A DNA stretch of 64,000 nucleotides, from NCBI GenBank assembly GCA_934177485.1, contig CAKPPF010000001.1, forward strand, positions 248,001-312,000, in the 5' to 3' direction. The notes below the pieces were generated by a model, which saw only the letters and a list, made by a program, of their open reading frames with translations, was not told where the DNA came from and did no database searches. The stretch is from an uncultured Clostridia bacterium (GTDB taxonomy: Bacteria; Bacillota; Clostridia; TANB77; CAG-508). Made by a program: the position numbers and the translations under genes. This document shows positions 17,790 to 27,387 of the stretch, piece by piece; position 1 is the first letter of the stretch, and every line of letters starts with the position of its first letter.

Positions 17790-18428
17790 ATGTCTTTTGC
17801 AAGTGATGTAAAAAATGAATTATTAGAACTAAAAATGTGGGATGTAAATAGTAATATGAAACAAGATGAACAATTGGCTAGAGTATATATTAGAGAAGCC
17901 TTTATTAAAAGTGGTTCAATAAATGATCCAACCAAAAAGTATCATTTACAAATAATGTTTAAAACAAATAAAAAGGCAGAGCAAATGCAACAACTATTAT
18001 TAAACTTTAATATTCATGCTAAAATCATAAAAAAAGATACAAGTTATATGCTATATATTAAAGATGGAGAAGAAATATCAGAGTTTTTAGCCTTAGTTGG
18101 AGCAAACAAAAGCGTTATTAAATATGAAGAGGTAAGAGTATTAAAGGAAAAGAGAAATGACATAAACAGACTTGTAAATTGTGAAACTGCTAATTTAAAT
18201 AAAACTATAAGTGCCGCTGTAAAGCAAATTGAAGATATTAAATATATAAAAGACAAAGGAAAATTCTTATCTATGCCGGAAAACTTAATAGAAATTGCAA
18301 ACCTAAGAGTTGAAAATCCAGACATATCACTTGCAGAGTTAGGAAAACTTTTAAAAGAACCAATTGGAAAGTCAGGAGTAAATCATAGATTAAAGAAAAT
18401 TTCAGAAATAGCTAAGGAATTAAGATGA
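17790..18428 (+). CDS. whiA: WhiA-like DNA-binding protein, short form lacking one LAGLIDADG half
   Basis: WhiA has a degenerate LAGLIDADG homing-endonuclease fold plus a C-terminal helix-turn-helix, and acts in chromosome segregation and division (sporulation in Streptomyces). Here the start MSFASDVKNELL and the whole C-terminal half (EVRVLKEKRNDINRLVNC, HTH near LAELGKLLKEPIGKSGVNHR) are conserved. The protein has only 212 residues, against about 310 usually. The missing part is the first LAGLIDADG repeat: the text goes from residue ~25 straight to YIREAFIKSGSIND, the second repeat. No frameshift is visible, so the deletion looks stable. The stop overlaps the hemW start by 4 bp. Confidence 0.88.
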   Translation: MSFASDVKNELLELKMWDVNSNMKQDEQLARVYIREAFIKSGSINDPTKKYHLQIMFKTNKKAEQMQQLLLNFNIHAKIIKKDTSYMLYIKDGEEISEFLALVGANKSVIKYEEVRVLKEKRNDINRLVNCETANLNKTISAAVKQIEDIKYIKDKGKFLSMPENLIEIANLRVENPDISLAELGKLLKEPIGKSGVNHRLKKISEIAKELR

Positions 18429-19543
18429 GAGATATAGGAATATATGTACATATACCATTTTGTGTAAAAAAATGTGATTATTGTGATTTTACATCGTTTG
18501 GCAATGTGAAAGAAGAAATTATTTATAATTATATTAAGGAATTAAATAATAATATAAAAGAGGAATTAACCAAAGAAAAATATGATGCAAAGACTGTATA
18601 TTTTGGTGGTGGAACACCTTCATATATTAATTCAAATTATATTGTGGAAATACTAAATACAATAAAACAAAATAGTATTATTGATAAAAATGCTGAAATA
18701 ACAATAGAAGTAAATCCAGGAACTGTTACAAAAGAAAAATTACAACAATACAAAAATGCAGGAATTAATAGGTTAAGCATAGGACTACAGGAAACACATA
18801 ATAATTTATTAAAAAGCATAGGAAGAATACATAGTTATGAAGACTTTTTAAGTACATATAATTTAGCTAGAGAAACAGGTTTTAACAACATTAATGTGGA
18901 TTTAATTATTGGTTTGCCTAAGCAAAGTATACAAGATATAAAGGAAAATTTAGAAAAAATTATAAATTTAAAACCAGAACACATAAGTGTATACTCACTT
19001 ATTTTAGAAGAAAACACGGTTTTATATAATAAGTATCAAAATGGTGGAATAGAACTTCCAAGTGATATACAAGAAAGAAACATGTACTGGTATGTAAAAA
19101 ACACTTTAGAAAATAATGGATTCAAACACTATGAAATTTCTAATTTTTCAAGACCTGGACTTGAATCAAAGCATAATACAGATTGTTGGAAACAAAAAGA
19201 ATATTTGGGATTTGGATTGTCTGCTCATTCATATATAGATGGAAAAAGATATTCAAATGAAATGGATGAAAAAAATATAATATATAAATTTAAAAAAGTA
19301 ATTCATGAAGAACAAGATACAGAGAGTATGAAAAAAGAATATATGCTTCTTGGATTAAGAATGATAGATGGAGTGAGTATTAGAGAATTTAAAAATAAAT
19401 TTAGTGATAATCCAATTTTTATATTTAGAAAAGAACTAGAAAAATTGGTAAATGAACAACTTCTAAAAATAGATGGAGATAGAATAAAATTAACTAATAA
19501 GGGATTGGACTTGGCAAATATAGTATGGGAAGAATTTATATAA
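18425..19543 (+). CDS. hemW: HemW, radical SAM haem chaperone-like protein
   Basis: A 372-residue radical-SAM protein with the CVKKCDYCDF cluster motif near residue 13 (CxxxCxxC), then GGGTPSY and the HemN/HemW-like region GLPKQS near 160. HemW proteins bind haem and are not coproporphyrinogen oxidases; HemW lacks the extra N-terminal residues of HemN. ATG 18425 overlaps the whiA stop (ATGA), so translation is coupled. Confidence 0.9.
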   Translation: MRDIGIYVHIPFCVKKCDYCDFTSFGNVKEEIIYNYIKELNNNIKEELTKEKYDAKTVYFGGGTPSYINSNYIVEILNTIKQNSIIDKNAEITIEVNPGTVTKEKLQQYKNAGINRLSIGLQETHNNLLKSIGRIHSYEDFLSTYNLARETGFNNINVDLIIGLPKQSIQDIKENLEKIINLKPEHISVYSLILEENTVLYNKYQNGGIELPSDIQERNMYWYVKNTLENNGFKHYEISNFSRPGLESKHNTDCWKQKEYLGFGLSAHSYIDGKRYSNEMDEKNIIYKFKKVIHEEQDTESMKKEYMLLGLRMIDGVSIREFKNKFSDNPIFIFRKELEKLVNEQLLKIDGDRIKLTNKGLDLANIVWEEFI

Positions 19544-19594
19544 AAGAGAAAGAAATATACTTGAAAATGGCATGTGAAAGATAAGCTAAATTTA

Positions 19595-19623
19595 TTGACA
19601 TTTTACTTAAATAAATATATACT
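19595..19623 (+). promoter_or_regulatory. Promoter of the SH3-NlpC/P60 gene
   Basis: -35 TTGACA (19595-19600), 17 bp spacer, -10 TATACT (19618-19623). Confidence 0.75.
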
Positions 19624-19682
19624 AATTACGAAATATATACGGAAGAAAAAGTTATAGGATTAATAATAAAATAGGAGTAATT

Positions 19683-21083
19683 ATGAAAATAAAAAATAAA
19701 ATAGTAACTATATCAATAATATCATTTATAATAACCGTAATATTTGGAATAAAAACATTTGCAACTACTGGAACAATTACAGAAATTACTGTTAATGTAA
19801 GGCAAAAGCCATCAACAGATTCTAAAAGAATAATGTATGTAACTCAAGATGAAAAAGTTGAAGTTCTAGAAAAAGATGGCGATTGGTATAAAATAGAGGC
19901 AAAGGGAAAAACAGGCTATGTATTTGGAGAATATGTAAATGTTGATGATTCAGAACTTACTGACAAATCTGAAGAAGATGATGAAAATGAGGAAACTTCT
20001 AATAATGAGGAAGTAGTAAATGAAACAAGCAATAATGATGTAAATGAGAGTAATGCAACAAATAATGAACTAAATCCTAACTCAAAATTATATTTAGAAT
20101 CTGAAACAGATGTTAAAATAATACCTAATATCTCATCATCAAGTGTAAATAAAACAAATGAAAAAACAGAAATACAACTATTTGAACAACTAGGAAATTG
20201 GTCATATATTATGATTAATGGTAGAAATGGATGGGTAAGAACAGATAAAATAATAGAGGAAAAAGAACAAACAGATAATAGAGAAAACAATGAAAAAAGC
20301 GAAGAAGATACAACGCAAAAAGATAATCAAGCAGAAAAAAATGATGACTCAAAAGCAGAAAATAAAAAAGCATATATTAAATACAATACAGTTAACTTAA
20401 GGAAGAAAGCATCTGCTACTTCTACTGTTCTTGCAAAACTAAAAATAAATGATGAAGTAACAATTCTAGAAAAAACTAATTCAGTATGGACCAAAGTAGA
20501 AATAGACGGAAAAACAGGATATGTTTCTAATGACTTATTATCTACGGAAAAACAAAATGTTGCAGAAGAAAAGGAAGAAACAGCTACTTCAAGAAGTGGT
20601 GAATCAACTTCAAGAGAATCAGATGACGAAGAAGAACAAGTTGAAGAAAAAGAAGAGGAAAAAAGTAGCGTAGAAGAGAAGAGTTCTTCAAATACTTCAA
20701 TTACAGGTACAAGTGTAGTTGAGTATGCTAAAAAGTTTTTAGGATATAAATATGTATATGGTGGAACATCACCAGAAAAAGGTTTTGATTGCTCAGGTTT
20801 TACAAGCTATGTGTATAAAAACTTTGGCTATAATTTATCAAGATCATCTAGTGCACAAGCAAATAATGGAACTAAAGTTGAAAAAAGTGATATAAAACCT
20901 GGTGATATACTTATTTTTAAAAATCAAGCATTAACAAGAATTGGGCATGTAGGAATTTATATAGGAAATAATAAAATGATTCATGCTTCTGAACCTGGTG
21001 TTGGAGTTACAATTACAGATTTAGATGCAAAAGGTTATAATTATAATAAAAGATATGTTATGGCAAGAAGAATAATTAAATAA
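19683..21083 (+). CDS. Secreted peptidoglycan endopeptidase: three SH3 domains plus NlpC/P60
   Basis: A 466-residue exported cell-wall hydrolase that cleaves peptide stems. There is a signal peptide at residues 1-28, then bacterial SH3 domains at about 30-78 (VRQKPSTDSKR), 135-180 and 225-280 (VNLRKKASATSTVL). Between them are acidic, Glu/Asn/Ser-rich linkers. The C-terminal NlpC/P60 domain spans about 345-466, with catalytic Cys in GFDCSGF (near 370) and His in RIGHVGIYIG (near 422). The low-complexity linkers suggest it spans the wall. Confidence 0.93.
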   Translation: MKIKNKIVTISIISFIITVIFGIKTFATTGTITEITVNVRQKPSTDSKRIMYVTQDEKVEVLEKDGDWYKIEAKGKTGYVFGEYVNVDDSELTDKSEEDDENEETSNNEEVVNETSNNDVNESNATNNELNPNSKLYLESETDVKIIPNISSSSVNKTNEKTEIQLFEQLGNWSYIMINGRNGWVRTDKIIEEKEQTDNRENNEKSEEDTTQKDNQAEKNDDSKAENKKAYIKYNTVNLRKKASATSTVLAKLKINDEVTILEKTNSVWTKVEIDGKTGYVSNDLLSTEKQNVAEEKEETATSRSGESTSRESDDEEEQVEEKEEEKSSVEEKSSSNTSITGTSVVEYAKKFLGYKYVYGGTSPEKGFDCSGFTSYVYKNFGYNLSRSSSAQANNGTKVEKSDIKPGDILIFKNQALTRIGHVGIYIGNNKMIHASEPGVGVTITDLDAKGYNYNKRYVMARRIIK

Positions 21084-21112
21084 AAATGGGGAGCTAGAAT
21101 AGGAGTAACAAA

Positions 21113-23500
21113 GTGAAAAGACCAGTATTTATAATTACTTTGGGATTTGTATCTGGCATAGTAGGGGGACTATATTTAAAAATAGTTTCTCTTTTTATTT
21201 GTTTGTTATTATTCTTAACTTTTATAATTGTATATACCAAAAGCAATATAATTAATATATTTAAGAGAAATAAATCCATATACGTATTTTTAATTTCTAT
21301 TATAATATCAGGTATTTGGATAAATTTTTATGAATTTAGATATGAACAAATATACAAAAAATTAAATAGTGAAACACTACTGGCAACTGTAATTAGTGAT
21401 GTACAGGAAAAGGAATATTTTAATAAATATATAATAAAAGTAGGAAAAAGCAAAAACAAAATTGTACAAAATAAGTGCTTTATTTTACAGACACCTAAAA
21501 GTATAAAATTAGAATTTGGAAATGAGATTAAAATTCAAGCGGAATATATTGAACCTGAACAATCAAGAAATTATAAAGGATTTGATTATAAAAAATATTT
21601 AAAAACACAGAAAATATATGGGACTTTTAAAACCAATAATATTTATATAATAAAAGAAGAAAACATAAGTACTATAGAAAAGATATTACATAAAATAAAA
21701 ACTAGAATAATTAATAATATGGAAATAGTATTTAACAAAGATACAAAAGATTTATTTTTAGGTATGCTTATTGGATATAAAGATAATATTTCTGATGATT
21801 TAAAAGAAGATTTTAGAAAGAGTAGTTTATCACATATATTAGCTATTTCTGGAGATCATATATCATATGTCATTTTAACTTTAACTATATTAGGAGAGCT
21901 CTTTAAAATACCTAAAAGAATTAATAATGTCTTAATCTCAATATTTCTAATATTATTTATATATATAACTGGTTATACATCTTCTGTTATTAGAGCAGCT
22001 ATAATGGGAAGTATTATAATTGGACAAATACTAATTTACAGAAAACAAGATACAATAACCACAATTAGTTTATCTATATTAATTATGCTATGTGAAAACC
22101 CATATAGACTATTTGATTTAGGCTTTATATTATCGTATTTAGCTACAATGGGAATTGTATATTATACTAAAATATTAAAAGAGCATAAAAAAAGTAGAAC
22201 GAAAATTTTAGATTCAATATTAATTACTTTAGTAGCCAATCTTTTTATAATTCCTATTGTACTTTTTAATTTTAATACATTATCACTTAATTTTATTATT
22301 TCCAATTTAATTGCAAGTGTTCTTATGAAACCGATTATTGTCGGTGGAATTATTATTATAATTATTTCTTTTTTATCTATAAAAATTTCTAAAATTTGTG
22401 GATTTATTTATAATTATTTATTAAAAATTTTGATTCTAAATGCAAAGATAACATCTAAAATTCCGTTTTCAAATTTAATAGTTACTACTCCAAGTATTTT
22501 ACTAATAATAATTTATTACATTTTGCTAATAATTATTATGTTTTTAATTTACCTAAAAAACATGGCATCTAACAGGTACCTTGCAAAAAGTTTTTTGGGC
22601 AAGATAGGCAAAATGAGAAAATATATTATTCATAATTTCAAAAAAATAATTATATTTATTGCTGTAATTATAATAATAATTAACCAATTTAAATATATTT
22701 CAAATGAGTTGAAGTTATATTTTATAGATGTTGGACAAGGAGACTCAACTCTTGTTATAACACCAAAAGGTAAAAAAATTTTAATAGATGGAGGAGGAAA
22801 TGAAGGATATTCAATTGGCAAAAAAATATTGTTGCCTTATTTATTAGACAGAAAAATTAAAGAAATTGATTATATGATTATTTCACATTTTGATACAGAC
22901 CATTGTGATGGACTACTATATTTAATAGAACAAATTAATGTGAAAAATATAATAATTGGTAATCAATATGAACAAAACGATAATTACAGAAAATTTTTAA
23001 ACTTAATAAAGAAAAATAAAAATAATATTATAATTGCAAAAATGAAAGAAAGAATCTTCATAGAAGAAAATGTATATATTGATATATTATGGCCATCTTT
23101 GAATAATACAATTTATGAAAATTCAATTAATAATAATTCAATTGTGTGTAAGTTATCTTATAAAAATTTTTCTATATTGTTTACTGGTGATATAGAAGAA
23201 GTAGCAGAAAAAGAGCTGATTCATGAGATTGGAGATCTAAATATATTAAAATCAACAGTACTAAAGGTTGCACACCATGGTTCTAAAACATCATCAACAA
23301 AAGAATTCTTAAATGCTGTAAATGCCAAATATGCATTAATTGGTGTAGGAAAAAATAATAAATTTGGACACCCATCAGATACTACAATAGAAAATTTAAA
23401 TAAAACAAATACTAAAATCTTTAGAACAGATGAAATGGGGGAAATAGAAATAAAAACAAATGGCAAAAAAATAAAATTTAGAACTCATATACACCTTTAA
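21113..23500 (+). CDS. comEC: ComEC/Rec2-family DNA uptake channel
   Basis: A 795-residue polytopic protein that forms the inner-membrane channel for single-stranded DNA. The N-terminal membrane and DUF4131 region is followed by the Competence domain (LAISGDHISYV near 242, then many TM helices). The C-terminal metallo-beta-lactamase domain has FIDVGQGDSTLV, DGGG, HFDTDHCDG (near 592) and AHHGSKTSS (near 720). The GTG start at 21113 is inferred from the ribosome binding site AGGAG. No comEA is directly upstream, so natural competence cannot be claimed from this window. Confidence 0.9.
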   Translation: MKRPVFIITLGFVSGIVGGLYLKIVSLFICLLLFLTFIIVYTKSNIINIFKRNKSIYVFLISIIISGIWINFYEFRYEQIYKKLNSETLLATVISDVQEKEYFNKYIIKVGKSKNKIVQNKCFILQTPKSIKLEFGNEIKIQAEYIEPEQSRNYKGFDYKKYLKTQKIYGTFKTNNIYIIKEENISTIEKILHKIKTRIINNMEIVFNKDTKDLFLGMLIGYKDNISDDLKEDFRKSSLSHILAISGDHISYVILTLTILGELFKIPKRINNVLISIFLILFIYITGYTSSVIRAAIMGSIIIGQILIYRKQDTITTISLSILIMLCENPYRLFDLGFILSYLATMGIVYYTKILKEHKKSRTKILDSILITLVANLFIIPIVLFNFNTLSLNFIISNLIASVLMKPIIVGGIIIIIISFLSIKISKICGFIYNYLLKILILNAKITSKIPFSNLIVTTPSILLIIIYYILLIIIMFLIYLKNMASNRYLAKSFLGKIGKMRKYIIHNFKKIIIFIAVIIIIINQFKYISNELKLYFIDVGQGDSTLVITPKGKKILIDGGGNEGYSIGKKILLPYLLDRKIKEIDYMIISHFDTDHCDGLLYLIEQINVKNIIIGNQYEQNDNYRKFLNLIKKNKNNIIIAKMKERIFIEENVYIDILWPSLNNTIYENSINNNSIVCKLSYKNFSILFTGDIEEVAEKELIHEIGDLNILKSTVLKVAHHGSKTSSTKEFLNAVNAKYALIGVGKNNKFGHPSDTTIENLNKTNTKIFRTDEMGEIEIKTNGKKIKFRTHIHL

Positions 23501-23560
23501 AATTGTATAAAATCATTTTTTATTGGAAATAATAGTTAAAAAGCAAAGGAATGATTTTTT

Positions 23561-24133
23561 ATGAAAAAAGTTGTAATTATAATAAGTGCAATTATAATTA
23601 TTCTATTAGGAATATTTATAGGAGTAAAAATTAATAATAAAGAACCACAAAGTAATACTTTAAATAATAATATTAAAACAACAGAAATAAACCAGAATAT
23701 GAATACTTTAGTTACTGAAGTATCAAAGCCAGAAGAAAAAACTACACCTAATACTTTATTAATTTATAAAATATATTACACTAAGTGTAAACATTATATA
23801 AAAAATTACAATGAAATAGATGCATCTTTAGTTAATTTAACTCAAAAAGAATTTAAGGATAAGTTTAAAGGCTGGAAAATAGAGAGATTTTCGCCAGAAG
23901 AGGTTGAAATTTCAAAAGAAGAAGAGAGATTTTGTAATGAACATTATAAATTGAAACTTGAAGATAATATTATTGTAATTTATAATATAAATGAAAATGG
24001 AAGAGAAACAGAATATGAGAGGACAGATATTACAACAGAATACTTAACACAAGAAGATATTTTAAAATTAAGAAATGGAATAATAGTCTTTGGAAAAGAA
24101 AACTTGACAAGTACAATTGAAGATTATGAATAA
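23561..24133 (+). CDS. BofC-like membrane-anchored protein
   Basis: A 190-residue protein with one N-terminal membrane helix (residues 4-22), a polar Asn/Thr linker and an extracytoplasmic domain. The segment LTQKEFKDKFKGWKIERFSPEEV and the C-terminal YLTQEDILKLRNGIIVFGKE match the pattern of BofC C-terminal-domain proteins. In Bacillus, BofC inhibits the SpoIVB checkpoint protease controlling pro-sigma-K processing. The assignment is from pattern; function in this organism is inferred. Confidence 0.68.
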   Translation: MKKVVIIISAIIIILLGIFIGVKINNKEPQSNTLNNNIKTTEINQNMNTLVTEVSKPEEKTTPNTLLIYKIYYTKCKHYIKNYNEIDASLVNLTQKEFKDKFKGWKIERFSPEEVEISKEEERFCNEHYKLKLEDNIIVIYNINENGRETEYERTDITTEYLTQEDILKLRNGIIVFGKENLTSTIEDYE

Positions 24134-24160
24134 TAAAAAGAATATAAATTGAAAAAATTT

Positions 24161-24185
24161 ACGGGCAGGTTTTATACCTGCCCGT
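24161..24185. repeat. Family B palindrome, symmetric copy
   Basis: ACGGGCAGGT followed by TTATA and CCTGCCCGT; a near-perfect palindrome between the convergent bofC-like and pgsA genes, possibly a bidirectional terminator. Confidence 0.7.
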
Positions 24186-24220
24186 AAAAAGTGAAACTGC
24201 GTTTTACTTTTGTTCTTGAA

Positions 24221-24346
24221 TAGGAAAAATCGAAGATTTTTCTATTCAACAAAATATGCTATAATCGCTATTGCCTTTGAGATTTCCTCATTTAATTCGG
24301 AAACTCAAATCGGCGAGAAGAAAAGTGTGGCGAAGCCACTTTTCTT
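24221..24346. repeat. Family A intergenic repeat with flanking hairpins
   Basis: TTGAATAGGAAAAATC / GATTTTTCTATTCAA hairpin, then ATGCTATAATCGC, the core CTCAAATCGGCGAGAA and the GTGGCGAAGCCAC hairpin reaching the pgsA stop. Confidence 0.8.
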
Positions 24347-24911
24347 ATTTATTTATTATTTCATTCATTTTTAAAGTTTCTTTTTTAAAATAGCCTTTTA
24401 CATAGAATTCTCTAAAATACATTACAAGAGAAAATAGTGTCATTACTAATGCCATGTAATATATTATCATACCAATTGAATTATTAATTTCTAGAGCTTT
24501 AAAAAGCATTGAAATGATTATTGCAAGGTAAAACAACACTGTAGCAGCTTTACCATACCATTTACTAGATACAACTAATTCTTTTCCATAAAGAAATGAT
24601 GCACCAGCTACCATAGCAGCTTCTTTTATTAAAACAACAACTAAAATCCATAAAGGAATAATATTTTTTACAGTTAATGTCCCTAAAATAGATATTTGTG
24701 TTACCTTATCTGCTAAGGGGTCAATTAGTTTTCCAAAGTTTGTAATAAAATTATATTTTCTTGCAATTGCTCCATCTAGTACATCTGTTAAACCTGAAAG
24801 TGCTATTATAACTATTGCAGCTAAATATTCATCAGTTACTAAAAAGTAAATTGCAAAAGGTATTAAGAAAAATCTTAAAACCGTAAGAATATTTGGAATG
24901 TATTTTGCCAT
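24345..24911 (-). CDS. pgsA: PgsA, CDP-diacylglycerol-glycerol-3-phosphate 3-phosphatidyltransferase
   Basis: Integral membrane enzyme of acidic phospholipid synthesis that makes phosphatidylglycerol phosphate. The 188-residue protein has the CDP-alcohol phosphotransferase motif DVLDGAIARKYNFITNFGKL plus IDPLADK (D-x2-DG-x2-AR-x8-G-x3-D-x3-D) near residue 40-65, and several TM helices. The start at 24911 (MAKYIPNILTVLRF) is set by GGAGG just upstream. It follows the Clp gene with the SD overlapping the Clp stop, so the two are co-transcribed on the minus strand. Confidence 0.93.
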   Translation of the reverse strand: MAKYIPNILTVLRFFLIPFAIYFLVTDEYLAAIVIIALSGLTDVLDGAIARKYNFITNFGKLIDPLADKVTQISILGTLTVKNIIPLWILVVVLIKEAAMVAGASFLYGKELVVSSKWYGKAATVLFYLAIIISMLFKALEINNSIGMIIYYMALVMTLFSLVMYFREFYVKGYFKKETLKMNEIINK

Positions 24912-24922
24912 AATTTCCTCCA

Positions 24923-27217
24923 CTATTTTATAGAAAATACAAAATTATTATTTTCTACATCTATTTCTACGTTTTGACCATCAAGAAGTTCTTTTCTAAG
25001 AATTTTTTCAGAAAGTTCATCTTCAATGTATCTTTGAATAGCTCTTCTAAGAGGTCTTGCTCCATATTTTAAATCAGTTCCTTTTTCCAATAAAGCTTTT
25101 TTTGCATTTAATGTAATATCTAAGGTAATATTCTTATCTGCTAAAGCTTTTTTAGTATCATTTAGCATTAAATTTACTATTTGTAATAATTCTTCTGTAT
25201 TTAAGCTGTTAAATATAACTATCTCATCAACTCTATTTAAAAACTCTGGTCTAAACACATCTTTTAAACTATCTAAAATTTTATTTGAATTTACAGTGGA
25301 AACATTGCCAAAGCCAATAGAGTTATTATTTAGGTTAGAACCTGCATTTGAAGTCATAATAATTATTGTGTTTTCAAAGCTAACTGTATTTCCTTGAGAA
25401 TCCGTAAGTTTTCCATCGTCTAAAACTTGTAATAAAATATTAAATACATCTGGGTGTGCTTTTTCTATTTCGTCTAAAAGAATAATTGAATAAGGTTTTC
25501 TTTTAACTTTTTCAGTAAGTTGGCCAGCATCATCATATCCAACATATCCTGGAGGTGAACCTATAAGTTTAGATGTTGAATGTTTTTCCATATATTCAGA
25601 CATGTCAATTCTTATTATTGCATCTTCATTTCCAAACATTTCATATGCTAAAGTTTTTGCAAGATATGTTTTTCCAACACCTGTAGGACCTACAAATATA
25701 AAAGATGGTGGTCTTTTTGTGGATTTTAAACCTGCTCTATTTCTTCTTATTGCACGACTAACAGCTTCTATTGCACTATTTTGCCCAATAATTCTTTTAT
25801 GAAGATTTTGCTCTAAGTTTAGAAGTTTTTCTGTTTCAGTTTCTGTGATTTTATTTACAGGAATTTTTGTCCAATTTTCAATGACATTTGCAATATCATC
25901 TATTGTAATACTTGGGTAAACAAGTTTCTTATTTAGTGCATCTATATCTTCAATTAATTGACATTCTTTTGTTTTTAAATCTGCGGCTTTTTGATAATCC
26001 TCTGTTGAGTCAGCTTGAGCTGCTTCTTCCTTTTGAGCTTGTACTTTGGCTAATTCATTTTTTAGAACTTCAAGCCTAAACAAGTTAACATTGTCTAAAT
26101 TTTTTCTTGAGCATGCTTCATCTAAAATATCTATAGCTTTATCAGGTAAAAATCTATCATGTATATATTTTTCAGACATTATTACTGTCTTCTTTATAAC
26201 ATCATTTGATATTTTTACTTTGTGATAATCTTCGTAGTATTTTTTAATTCCTTGTAAAATAGATATAGAATCATCAATTGAAGGTTCTTCTACTAGTACA
26301 CTTTGAAATCTTCTTTCTAAAGCAGAATCTTTTTCAATATATTTTCTATACTCTCTTAAAGTAGTAGTACCAATAATTTGTATTTCTCCATTTGCAAGAG
26401 ATGGTTTTAAAATATTTGCAGCACTCATAGAGTTTTCAGAATCTCCAGCGCCTATAATATTATGAATTTCATCAATTACTAAAATTATATTTCCAAAGTT
26501 TTTGCACTCATCAATAATTGACTTCATTCTGCTTTCGAATTGACCTCTGAACTGAGTACCTGCAACAACTGCTGTCATATCTAATAAATATACTTCTTTA
26601 TTTAATAATTTAGCAGGAACATTTTGAGATGCTATTTTTAGAGCTAAACCTTGAGCTATGGCTGTTTTTCCAACACCAGGCTCACCAATTAAACAAGGGT
26701 TATTTTTAGTTCTTCTATTTAGTATTTGAATAACTCTATCTATTTCTTTTTCTCTGCCAATTACTGTATCTAGTTGATTATTCTTTGCTTTTAATGTTAG
26801 GTTAGTACCAAAAACATCTAAGACTCTTTTCTTTTTTTCTTTTGGTCTTTTTTCAACTTTTACTTTTTTGTTGCCAGATGCAGTTTCGTCTTGAGAGTCT
26901 GATGCTTGATTTTGTTGACCACTAAACATTCCAAATATGGAACCAAGAGGAATAGCACCATCTTCGATATCCTCTAAATTTATATTCTCTGGATTTATAC
27001 TGTTACCTAAATCTTTAAAAAATAGTCCGAATTGAGATGCCATTTGATCTAGATTAAGATTTTTATTATTATTATTTTCTGATGCAGTATTTTCTACTGA
27101 AATTCCTTTTTCTTTTGCACAATTATTACAATATCCAACTAAACGATTAGGATCATTTTCTGTTGGTTCATTTATAAAAATTGTTGCGACATTTTTTTTA
27201 CATTTTGAACATAACAT
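24923..27217 (-). CDS. ClpE/ClpC-type AAA+ unfoldase with N-terminal zinc finger
   Basis: A 764-residue HSP100 protein. The N-terminal zinc finger has CSKC…CNNC (residues 3-36), as in ClpE; then a Gln/Asn-rich linker, AAA-1 with GEPGVGKTA (near 175), a coiled-coil/UVR-like middle region (QAQKEEAAQADS…DLKTKEC), and AAA-2 with GPTGVGKTY (near 510) and SEYMEKHSTSKLIGSPPGY. It feeds unfolded proteins to ClpP. No CtsR operator (GGTCAAA direct repeats) is evident in its promoter and mcsA/mcsB are not adjacent, so regulation differs from the Bacillus clpC operon. Confidence 0.92.
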   Translation of the reverse strand: MLCSKCKKNVATIFINEPTENDPNRLVGYCNNCAKEKGISVENTASENNNNKNLNLDQMASQFGLFFKDLGNSINPENINLEDIEDGAIPLGSIFGMFSGQQNQASDSQDETASGNKKVKVEKRPKEKKKRVLDVFGTNLTLKAKNNQLDTVIGREKEIDRVIQILNRRTKNNPCLIGEPGVGKTAIAQGLALKIASQNVPAKLLNKEVYLLDMTAVVAGTQFRGQFESRMKSIIDECKNFGNIILVIDEIHNIIGAGDSENSMSAANILKPSLANGEIQIIGTTTLREYRKYIEKDSALERRFQSVLVEEPSIDDSISILQGIKKYYEDYHKVKISNDVIKKTVIMSEKYIHDRFLPDKAIDILDEACSRKNLDNVNLFRLEVLKNELAKVQAQKEEAAQADSTEDYQKAADLKTKECQLIEDIDALNKKLVYPSITIDDIANVIENWTKIPVNKITETETEKLLNLEQNLHKRIIGQNSAIEAVSRAIRRNRAGLKSTKRPPSFIFVGPTGVGKTYLAKTLAYEMFGNEDAIIRIDMSEYMEKHSTSKLIGSPPGYVGYDDAGQLTEKVKRKPYSIILLDEIEKAHPDVFNILLQVLDDGKLTDSQGNTVSFENTIIIMTSNAGSNLNNNSIGFGNVSTVNSNKILDSLKDVFRPEFLNRVDEIVIFNSLNTEELLQIVNLMLNDTKKALADKNITLDITLNAKKALLEKGTDLKYGARPLRRAIQRYIEDELSEKILRKELLDGQNVEIDVENNNFVFSIK

Positions 27218-27259
27218 AAAGTTTTTCTCTCCTTATTTTTCTATAAGTATAACATTAAT

Positions 27260-27288
27260 ATAATACAATAAAATGCTTAAATAGTCAA
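27260..27288 (-). promoter_or_regulatory. Promoter of the clpE-pgsA unit (minus strand)
   Basis: On the minus strand: -35 TTGACT (27288-27283), 17 bp spacer, -10 TATTAT (27265-27260). It diverges from the next promoter. Confidence 0.65.
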
Positions 27289-27327
27289 TAGTTTAAAATG
27301 TTACACAAGGATAATACAAATAAAAAT

Positions 27328-27356
27328 TTGAAAAAAAATTATAACCATGTTATAAT
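27328..27356 (+). promoter_or_regulatory. Promoter of the DUF3298-like gene
   Basis: -35 TTGAAA (27328-27333), 17 bp spacer, -10 TATAAT (27351-27356). Confidence 0.65.
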
Positions 27357-27387
27357 AAAAATAATTTGTGAAATATGGGAGAAATAA

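Noticed and set aside
24923..27217. CtsR regulation of the ClpE-like gene
   Set aside because: No GGTCAAA direct repeats were found in the promoter region 27218-27387.
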